Assembly: GCA_003819975.1 (NCBI GenBank)
Contig: RPPU01000086.1
Location: 1-11,220 of the forward strand
Direction: 5' to 3'
Length of the DNA stretch: 11,220 nucleotides
From: Desulfobacteraceae bacterium
Lineage (GTDB): Bacteria > Desulfobacterota > DSM-4660 > Desulfatiglandales > HGW-15
This document shows positions 6,225 through 11,220 of the stretch, one piece after another. The translations under genes and the position numbers were made by a program. How positions within the stretch are numbered: the first letter of the stretch is position 1; every line of letters begins with the position of its first letter. The notes beneath the pieces are model-generated. The model was not told where the DNA came from. It saw only the letters and a list, made by a program, of their open reading frames with translations, and did no database searches.

Positions 6225-6908
6225 TTACGGTAAATACTGCCCATAGCAAGATTCAACCGAACTCATATATTTATCTTCTAAGCTAAAATATTCTTCATCC
6301 AAAAAATCACAGCCATCTCCATCCCAGCAATAATACACAAGTTTACCTTCATACAAATGTGAACCCTTAAAGTATGTCTTAAATTCTTGAGGAAAATTGG
6401 CAATTACTTCCTCAACGCATTTTAAATATGAAGCATTTCTCTTTTCGATATAATTCATCTCGGAAAATGAAAATTTTGGATTTGGCTTATACCATGTTTT
6501 TTTTAAGAAATAATTTTGGTATTTTGGATCTTTAAAAACATAACCTTTGCGGGCATAAATTTCATTCCTGATGAATGCCACCTCATTTAGGGCATATTCA
6601 GGAGATTTAATAGCCTTAGTCGAATTATTTGGGTCATCCTCTCTATTTGCGTCAATATAATAATGAAAATACTGTTTATCAAGCTTGTATTCGACGTTTT
6701 CAACCATACGACCTGTAAAAAAATGTTTTGGCAAGATGTCAGGTTCTTCTACAACTAAGATTATGTTAGCACTGATCTGCGTGCCCATAGAGACGTTATA
6801 ATCTTTAAAATTCCACGCCAGTTGATTTGCCTCGTATTTACAACCTGAAGGGTATATATCAAGATAATGAAAAGGGATTTTTATCGGATATATTATTTTA
6901 ATGGTCAT
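6225..6908 (-). CDS. YARHG-domain protein, AT-rich, function unknown
   Basis: The 227-residue protein carries a YARHG domain at about residues 105-160: 'LNEVAFIRNEIYARKGYVF' (variant YARKG), 'KYQNYF', 'WYKPNP', and a terminal 'EKRN'. The domain is known mainly from bacterial extracellular or lipoprotein contexts and has no proven function. Here there is no signal peptide, lipobox or membrane helix. The 104-residue N-terminal part and the acidic C-terminal part ('YYCWDGDGCDFLDEEYF') match nothing I know. The ATG at 6908 has no Shine-Dalgarno sequence, and a stop stands in frame three codons upstream, so the start is fixed but weak or leaderless. The gene is strikingly AT-rich and rich in Lys, Asn, Tyr and Phe compared with genes on both sides, which indicates horizontal origin. 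Confidence 0.75.
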   Translation of the reverse strand: MTIKIIYPIKIPFHYLDIYPSGCKYEANQLAWNFKDYNVSMGTQISANIILVVEEPDILPKHFFTGRMVENVEYKLDKQYFHYYIDANREDDPNNSTKAIKSPEYALNEVAFIRNEIYARKGYVFKDPKYQNYFLKKTWYKPNPKFSFSEMNYIEKRNASYLKCVEEVIANFPQEFKTYFKGSHLYEGKLVYYCWDGDGCDFLDEEYFSLEDKYMSSVESCYGQYLP

Positions 6909-6976
6909 ATATAATTATGAAAAATTTAAGCTTACAAGACTTCATGGTACTTAGTCTCCGTTTTTTTAGACATAAA

Positions 6977-7070
6977 TTTTCGCGTCAGTCATCAGCCGAC
7001 GCAAAAGACATTGTGTGAGTCCGGCAAAAATGAAGACATGCTTGATTATCGCGACAAATCAAGTTCATGT
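6977..7070. other. Noncoding stretch with two stem-loops
   Basis: Two imperfect stems lie between the YARHG and AI-2E genes. The first pairs TTTT and GCGTC (6977-6986, one bulged C) with GACGC and AAAA (6998-7006). The second pairs ACATG and CTTGATT (7036-7047) with AATCAAG and CATGT (7057-7070), with two bulged bases. On the minus strand they form the leader of the YARHG gene, and they also overlap a 27-codon ORF. An untranslated structured leader or a small RNA is possible. Confidence 0.35.
6985..7068 (-). CDS. Possible 27-residue ORF in the YARHG leader
   Basis: An ATG at 7068 has GGAGG six bases upstream, an excellent ribosome binding site by spacing and match. The frame runs 27 codons to TGA at 6985 and contains three cysteines (residues 5, 11 and 15). 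It lies 76 bases before the YARHG start on the same strand, and that gene has no Shine-Dalgarno of its own. It could be a leader peptide. The length is too short to judge coding character, so this is tentative. Confidence 0.2.
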   Translation of the reverse strand: MNLICRDNQACLHFCRTHTMSFASADD

Positions 7071-7117
7071 TTACCCTCCATCTCTGAAGCAAAACTTTGG
7101 AAGCTTTGATTATCTGG

Positions 7118-7170
7118 CCTTGAAAATTGGAATTTGCCCTCCAAAAAAATACTTTTTCCAATTTTCAAGG
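7118..7170. repeat. 15-bp perfect inverted repeat with 23-base loop
   Basis: CCTTGAAAATTGGAA (7118-7132) is matched exactly in reverse complement at 7156-7170. It begins 19 bases beyond the stop of the AI-2E gene on the minus strand. No T-run follows on either side, so a classical terminator is unlikely, though a 3'-end protective hairpin is possible. The first 14 bases of the neighbourhood (7116-7129) also occur at 2038-2051, across the stop codon of the membrane protein gene. Confidence 0.6.
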
Positions 7171-7189
7171 GATGACACCCCATCTTCTT

Positions 7190-8362
7190 TTACTTCCGAT
7201 GCTTGGAATCATCGGCCGGCAGCGGGGCCGCCGAAGCAGCCGTTTGCTCCGTCAGGGTGGAACCGTCCGCGGGAGCAGATGCCGCCGGTTGGGCTGAAGC
7301 CGGACGGGGCGCATCGGGCAGGACCGCTTGAAAGGCTTCCCCGTAAATCTGCCACACGGTCACAAACAGGGCCGCGACAATCGGTCCGATGATGAACCCG
7401 AGCGGACCGAATAAGCTGAGACCGCCCAGGGTGCTGAAAAGGACAAGCATATCGTGCATTTTGGTGTCCTTGCCCACCAGTCGGGGGCGCAACAAATTGT
7501 CGAGCATGCTTACCACCAGGCCGCAGAAGAGAAGCAACCCGATGGCTTTAAAATAGCTCCCGTTGACGGCTAAAATAACGACCGCCGGGAACCAGACGAG
7601 TCCGGCGCCGAAAGGGGGGATGATCGACAGCACCGCCATGATCGTCCCCCAAAAAACGGCGGCTTCGATGCCGACCACGGCAAAGGCCAGACCGGCCAGT
7701 CCGCCCTGCATGACGCCGATGACGGCGGTCCCTTTCAGCGTCGCGCGAGTGACCGAGGTGAAGCGTTCCAGCAGGCGATTTTTGTTACTTTCATCTAGGG
7801 GTAGATAATGCAGAATCTGATCGAGAAGCTTTTGACCGTCGATCATGAAAAAATAGCTCGCATAAAGGAATATTAAAAACAAAAAGAGGAAATTGAAGGT
7901 GCCGAGGGCGCCGGCCGACAAGCTGTTGACCAAAAACATGCTGATGCGGCTGGTCAAGTCGCCGGCTTTGCTCAGGATTTGTTCCTGATAAGGAGCCATT
8001 TTTTCATAATAAGGGATTTTAATCAGGTATTGGGAAAAGGGCGATGGTTGCGCGATCTGTTGCTGCACCCAGGGGGTGACCGATTTCCCGACTTTGATGG
8101 CTTGGGAGGTGATCACGCCCACCAAGCCGGCCAGCGGCGCAAGAACAATCCCCAAAAAGAGCGCCAAAACGATCAAAGAAGCCAGGCGGCGGCGGTTGCC
8201 GATCGATCGCGTAATTTTCCGGTAGACCGGCTGAACGAGCGCTGAAAAAATACCGGCGGCCAGGAGCGCCATTAAAAAATTACGGATCATTACGAGGAAA
8301 AGGGTTGAGATAAGCAGAGCCAGTACAACCAATATAACATTGTTTACGGTCCGACGTTGCAT
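7190..8362 (-). CDS. AI-2E family (PerM-like) membrane transporter
   Basis: The 390-residue protein shows the pattern of the AI-2E/UPF0118 family: two N-terminal hydrophobic hairpins (residues 8-43 and 60-88), a soluble segment (about 90-150), and a C-terminal membrane block. Family motifs in the block are 'VLSIIPPFGAGLVW' (about 244-257), 'LDNLLRPRLVGKDTKMH' (287-303) and 'GGLSLFGPLGFIIGPIVAAL' (313-332). Members export or exchange small molecules or ions. Proposed roles include autoinducer-2 export and Na+/H+ exchange, and the substrate here is unknown. After residue 350 there is a 40-residue Ala/Pro-rich tail with no family counterpart that I recall, probably disordered and cytoplasmic. 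The ATG at 8362 has GGA six bases upstream. It is a single-gene unit with its own promoter. Confidence 0.9.
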   Translation of the reverse strand: MQRRTVNNVILVVLALLISTLFLVMIRNFLMALLAAGIFSALVQPVYRKITRSIGNRRRLASLIVLALFLGIVLAPLAGLVGVITSQAIKVGKSVTPWVQQQIAQPSPFSQYLIKIPYYEKMAPYQEQILSKAGDLTSRISMFLVNSLSAGALGTFNFLFLFLIFLYASYFFMIDGQKLLDQILHYLPLDESNKNRLLERFTSVTRATLKGTAVIGVMQGGLAGLAFAVVGIEAAVFWGTIMAVLSIIPPFGAGLVWFPAVVILAVNGSYFKAIGLLLFCGLVVSMLDNLLRPRLVGKDTKMHDMLVLFSTLGGLSLFGPLGFIIGPIVAALFVTVWQIYGEAFQAVLPDAPRPASAQPAASAPADGSTLTEQTAASAAPLPADDSKHRK

Positions 8363-8398
8363 AACGCTTCCTTTTGATTTTTAATTGTTATTCTATCG

Positions 8399-8427
8399 AA
8401 TATAAAGCAACCCATAGAGGAGGTCAA
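8399..8427 (-). promoter_or_regulatory. Sigma-70 promoter of the AI-2E transporter gene
   Basis: On the minus strand TTGACC (plus-strand 8422-8427; 5 of 6) and TATATT (8399-8404; 5 of 6) are separated by exactly 17 bases. The -10 lies 36 bases before the ATG, leaving a short leader that holds the AAGGAAG ribosome binding site. Confidence 0.65.
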
Positions 8428-8468
8428 TCAAAAAAGGGACAGGCAAATTATGCAATGAAATAAAGCCA

Positions 8469-8496
8469 AATTGAGTCAAAATGATCGAAAAACATG
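8469..8496 (+). repeat. Dispersed 28-base repeat, copy 2
   Basis: This is the second copy of the repeat at 3850-3877 (25 of 28 identical). It lies 16 bases beyond the stop of the WD40 gene on the minus strand, in the gap before the AI-2E promoter. Relative to the minus-strand genes the two copies have the same orientation, each downstream of a gene end. Confidence 0.6.
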
Positions 8497-8512
8497 ATCT
8501 TTTTTCAAAAAT

Positions 8513-9928
8513 CTATTTGATCGGCACGCAGGTGCAGACCTGATTGCAACTGCAATAAGACCGGCCGCCGGGCGTAGTCGTCCGCGGACCGCTTCCTGTT
8601 CCGGAACCGGCGGGCGCAACCGGGGGCACATAAGTGCCGGCCACGCAGTGGCAAGCACAAACCGCATCCGGCGGCAATGCCGTAGCGCAAGGTTGCGTCA
8701 CCCGGGTTGTGCGGCCGGCCGCTGTTTTTTTCAGGAATTGATTCATTTTTTTATCGGGCGGCACCGCCGCCGGGTCGAACAGGCAGGCCGTCCATTCCCG
8801 TCCCGGCGCATCAAAGAGACGTACGGTTCCGTCGTTTCCGCCCGCGGCGATCCATTGCCCATCCGGGCTGATTGTCACCGTGCCCGGGACCGAGATCAAT
8901 TCCTTGTCCTTAATCATATCTTTTACCATATGGGGCAGGAAGAAATCGTCACGCTTCGCGGCTAATTCATTCAGCTTTTCCATAGGGATTTCCAGGATCC
9001 GCCAGGTCTTTTGGCCCGTCCGGTAAACGATCTTGCCGTTCGCCGACCAAAACAGCTCCCGGATCGCATCTGCACGGTCGGTCAGCTCCAGCAAAGGAAA
9101 GGGACTTGGAAGCAACCAGAAAACGATTTTTTTGTTTTCCGAACCGATTGCCAGGAACCGGCCGTCCGGGGAAAAGGTCAAAGAAAGAGGATTGCCCGTG
9201 CTGAAAATCACGGGTTTTGGGGAACGGATCTGCCAAGACTCCACCGAATATCCTGTTCCGAAAAACAAGATCGCTTCGCCCGGCTTAAAGGCGCAGGGGA
9301 ACGACTTGGCCGAGTAATCGATGGTTTTATTGAGTTCCGCGCCCGAAAGGACGGACCAGATCCGGATGGTATGGTCTCCCGATCCCGAAGCCAACAAGCC
9401 GCTGTCCGCGCTGAAAGCCAAAGAAACAATTTTATCCGTATGCCCCGATAGTGCCTTCAGAAGCCGGCCTTCCGGAAAGGACCATAGCGTCAGGGAGCCG
9501 TCTTCGCAACCGGCTGCCAGCAGAGCACCGTCGCGACTGAACGCCAGGCAGGTGACGGCCGCGCTTTGGGGCAACAGGGTCTTGCTCCATTGTGCTTCCG
9601 GCAGGGACCATATTTTGATGTTCTTGTCCGTTCCTCCGGAAACGAGCCAAGTTCCGTCGGGGCTGAAGACCAGCGCCGGTACTTCGTACAAATGGGCTTT
9701 GACGCTCTTGTCGCAGGAAGAAGGAGCGGGTTCCTCTGCTTGGGAAGCGCCGCCTTGGGCCAGGCCGCCGAGCAGGGCCAGGCCCACGGCCGTGGTCGTC
9801 AAAAAACCCCGCCGGCCCATGTTCCATTCCCAGTCCAATTCGTCGATTTGATGAATCCGCGGCTCCTCGGCGCTCCCGTCCGATAAGATTTTCTGCAACA
9901 GGAACTCGGGTTTCTTGAATTTAGACAT
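8513..9928 (-). CDS. Tat-exported WD40 beta-propeller with Cys-rich C-terminal tail
   Basis: The 471-residue protein has three parts. Residues 1-65 are an unusually long leader ending in a twin-arginine signal: 'MGRRGFLTTTAVGLALLGGL' at 37-56, with Arg39-Arg40, followed by a small-residue run near 'ASQAEE'. Residues 75-380 are WD40 repeats: 'LVFSPDGTWLVSGGTDKNIKIWS', 'LAFSRDGALLAAGCEDGSLTLWS', 'LAFSADSGLLASGSGDHTIRIWS', 'LTFSPDGRFLAIGSENKKIVFW' and 'VTISPDGQWIAAGGNDGTVRLF' blades, with degenerate blades between. Residues 405-471 are a linker-rich tail with eight Cys (414, 424, 426, 428, 459, 461, 465, 467), a CxCxC cluster, a Gly/Ser/Thr spacer and CxCxxxCxC. The start at 9928 has AGGAG seven bases upstream, inside the radical SAM gene end. 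The protein should fold in the cytoplasm, then move to the periplasm. The tail is a likely site of cofactor binding or of modification by the upstream enzyme; that is inference. Confidence 0.88.
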   Translation of the reverse strand: MSKFKKPEFLLQKILSDGSAEEPRIHQIDELDWEWNMGRRGFLTTTAVGLALLGGLAQGGASQAEEPAPSSCDKSVKAHLYEVPALVFSPDGTWLVSGGTDKNIKIWSLPEAQWSKTLLPQSAAVTCLAFSRDGALLAAGCEDGSLTLWSFPEGRLLKALSGHTDKIVSLAFSADSGLLASGSGDHTIRIWSVLSGAELNKTIDYSAKSFPCAFKPGEAILFFGTGYSVESWQIRSPKPVIFSTGNPLSLTFSPDGRFLAIGSENKKIVFWLLPSPFPLLELTDRADAIRELFWSANGKIVYRTGQKTWRILEIPMEKLNELAAKRDDFFLPHMVKDMIKDKELISVPGTVTISPDGQWIAAGGNDGTVRLFDAPGREWTACLFDPAAVPPDKKMNQFLKKTAAGRTTRVTQPCATALPPDAVCACHCVAGTYVPPVAPAGSGTGSGPRTTTPGGRSYCSCNQVCTCVPIK

Positions 9929-11220
9929 CGCTCTTCTCCTCTGTGTTTTTATCCCTGACCCAAAACAGACCGCCGTTGGACTTGATTTTTTCCAAAAGAA
10001 GAAATTTGGTCAGTTCTTGATTGATGAAACACCTTTCCGTGGGTTGAAACCGGTCCACCTGCCCGGCCCGGCTGGCTTTTATAGCGCAATCCCCGGCGCA
10101 GTGCCATTTGCAGAAGCAGGCTTCGCAATACGGTATCTCATCGACGGTGCGGGCCATGTGCTTCCCGATCTTGTCGTGATCGAGCCGGAACCCCCCTTGA
10201 CCGTCGTAGACTCCCACCCGGAATGGCGCACTGAGCGGGTGATCCCGGCCGTAGGTCTCGAAACAAGTCGTCACCTCGCCTTGCGGCGTCACCACCAAGG
10301 CGCGGCAGGCAGCCAGGCAAAAGCGCCGGGTCAGAATGTCGGGCCGCGCCCCGGAATAAAAAAGCTCGATGCCGCTCTGCTGAGCGACTCCGTATGCCGT
10401 CATGAACTGCCGGAGAAAAACGTCCGGTTGCGCAGCCCCAATGGAATGCTCCCGGGCCCTGCCTTGCGCAAAAACCGGTTCCACCTGGATTTTCCGGGGA
10501 TGAAAGCGGTTGCAGATGAAGCGGATGTTCTCCGCCAGGGACGCGGCCGATTCGGGGGTGATTGTCATGCGAATGCCGTACGCTAGGCCGGAATTGTCCA
10601 AAGCCGTCAGCGTTTGCGCCACCCGGTCAAAGGAGGCCCGGCCGTTCCGGGCCGGCCTCTGCCGGTTTTGCACTTCGGGCGGACCGTCAAAAGAAAGACT
10701 GAGTTCGTTCATCTGCTCCAGCATGTACGTCCGGCAGGCTTTGCCCCAAAAACCGTTGAAAGATCCGGTCACGGTCAGTCCGATATTCTCTTGGCTGGTC
10801 CGGCGCCGGGCATAAGCGATTGTTCGCTTCAGAATTTTTAAATTGAGCGTAGGCTCCCCGCCGCCGTGAAAACCGAGCGTAAAACACAGCGCGCCGTTCG
10901 CAACGCAATCCCCGATGACTTGATCCACGGCCGCCCGCGCTATTTCCCAGGGCATTTCCTGGGGCGCGAAATCGCCCGCTGAAGCATAACAATAGATGCA
11001 GCGCAGATTGCAGCGGTTGGTCAGGAACAGGACAGCCGCCTCATGACGCCATTGGCGTTGCTTGTATTCGTCTTCAGGTAGGCAGGCCGGGGTGAAAAAA
11101 CCAAGCCGTTCCAGGACGGCAAGCGGCCGGCCGGCGTCCCCGCTTTCCGGAAGCGGCGCCTGTTCCCGGCAATGCCGCTCGATCAAGTTCGCCAGGGCAA
11201 TATTGGCGATAAAAGCGATT
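9921..11220 (-). CDS. SPASM-domain radical SAM maturase (5' end outside window)
   Basis: The frame stays open past the right edge; a TTG at 11186 is in frame, but coding clearly continues (IAFIANIALAN) before it, so the true start is probably outside. Numbering from that TTG, the radical SAM cluster motif is 'TNRCNLRCIYCYA' (Cys59, Cys63, Cys66), followed by 'HGGGEPTLN' (108-115), the SAM-binding GGE motif. The C-terminal part is a SPASM region with the extra cysteines that bind auxiliary Fe-S clusters: 290, 294, 308, 354, 357, 359, 363, 367 and 386 ('CEACFCKWHCAGDC'). Known SPASM enzymes mature peptides or proteins in the cytoplasm: anaerobic sulfatase maturases, sactipeptide and ranthipeptide thioether synthases, PqqE and QhpD. 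The gene ends 8 bases inside the WD40 gene, so the two are translated together, and the WD40 Cys-rich tail is the obvious candidate substrate. No sulfatase is present here. Confidence 0.92.
   Translation of the reverse strand, partial: IAFIANIALANLIERHCREQAPLPESGDAGRPLAVLERLGFFTPACLPEDEYKQRQWRHEAAVLFLTNRCNLRCIYCYASAGDFAPQEMPWEIARAAVDQVIGDCVANGALCFTLGFHGGGEPTLNLKILKRTIAYARRRTSQENIGLTVTGSFNGFWGKACRTYMLEQMNELSLSFDGPPEVQNRQRPARNGRASFDRVAQTLTALDNSGLAYGIRMTITPESAASLAENIRFICNRFHPRKIQVEPVFAQGRAREHSIGAAQPDVFLRQFMTAYGVAQQSGIELFYSGARPDILTRRFCLAACRALVVTPQGEVTTCFETYGRDHPLSAPFRVGVYDGQGGFRLDHDKIGKHMARTVDEIPYCEACFCKWHCAGDCAIKASRAGQVDRFQPTERCFINQELTKFLLLEKIKSNGGLFWVRDKNTEEKSDV

Noticed and set aside
7015..7392. 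Plus-strand ORF of 125 codons opposite the 3' end of the AI-2E gene
   Set aside because: It crosses the inverted repeat and the antisense of the AI-2E gene and has no plausible domain or start signal.
9011..9851. Several plus-strand ORFs opposite the WD40 gene
   Set aside because: They are shadows of the blade repeats on the minus strand.
9915..10586. Plus-strand ORF of 223 codons opposite the radical SAM gene
   Set aside because: The opposite strand encodes all radical SAM and SPASM motifs; the plus-strand reading has no domain.
8513..11220. Anaerobic sulfatase maturation system
   Set aside because: The radical SAM enzyme resembles that group in layout, but there is no sulfatase gene and no C/S-x-P/A-x-R sulfatase motif context in the partner.
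1..11220. tRNA, rRNA, CRISPR array or complete insertion sequence
   Set aside because: I see no tRNA-like cloverleaf ends, no rRNA motifs, no regularly spaced direct repeats and no transposase gene.

Overview
The window is a patchwork of chromosomal genes from a probably diderm bacterium. GC is moderate to high over most of its length, and one clearly AT-rich stretch runs from about 5,700 to 7,180. The diderm reading rests on inference: an HrpB-type RNA helicase, a Tat-exported beta-propeller and a Sec-secreted ankyrin protein. I cannot place the organism to phylum; the mix of orphan repeat proteins and a radical SAM maturase suits an uncultivated environmental lineage.

Layout on the plus strand: the 3' end of the ATP-dependent helicase gene hrpB (3-1130); a small zinc-ribbon gene overlapping a four-helix membrane protein gene (1238-2045); a noncoding leader with a palindrome and three tandem stem-loops (2116-2240); then a 41-codon leader ORF whose stop overlaps, as ATGA, the start of a DHA2-type drug efflux MFS gene (2275-3851).

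Layout on the minus strand: a secreted ankyrin-repeat protein (4005-4892); a VapBC-type toxin-antitoxin pair with an AbrB-fold antitoxin and its own promoter (5070-5712); decayed gene fragments including a GNAT acetyltransferase remnant (5825-6178); an AT-rich orphan YARHG-domain protein (6225-6908); a hairpin-rich noncoding stretch (6977-7170); an AI-2E family (PerM-like) membrane transporter (7190-8362) with a good promoter; and a two-gene operon (8513-11220). In the operon a SPASM-type radical SAM enzyme, cut by the right edge, overlaps by 8 bases a Tat-exported WD40 beta-propeller that ends in a Cys-rich tail.

The last operon is the strongest candidate for an undescribed system. A cytoplasmic SPASM radical SAM enzyme is translationally coupled to a folded, Tat-exported protein whose last 58 residues hold eight cysteines in CxCxC and CxCxxxCxC clusters. 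This suggests that the tail is modified by the enzyme before export. The other features worth following are the structured leader and leader peptide ahead of the efflux pump, a 28-base repeat found twice at gene ends, and the acquired AT-rich island around the toxin-antitoxin pair.
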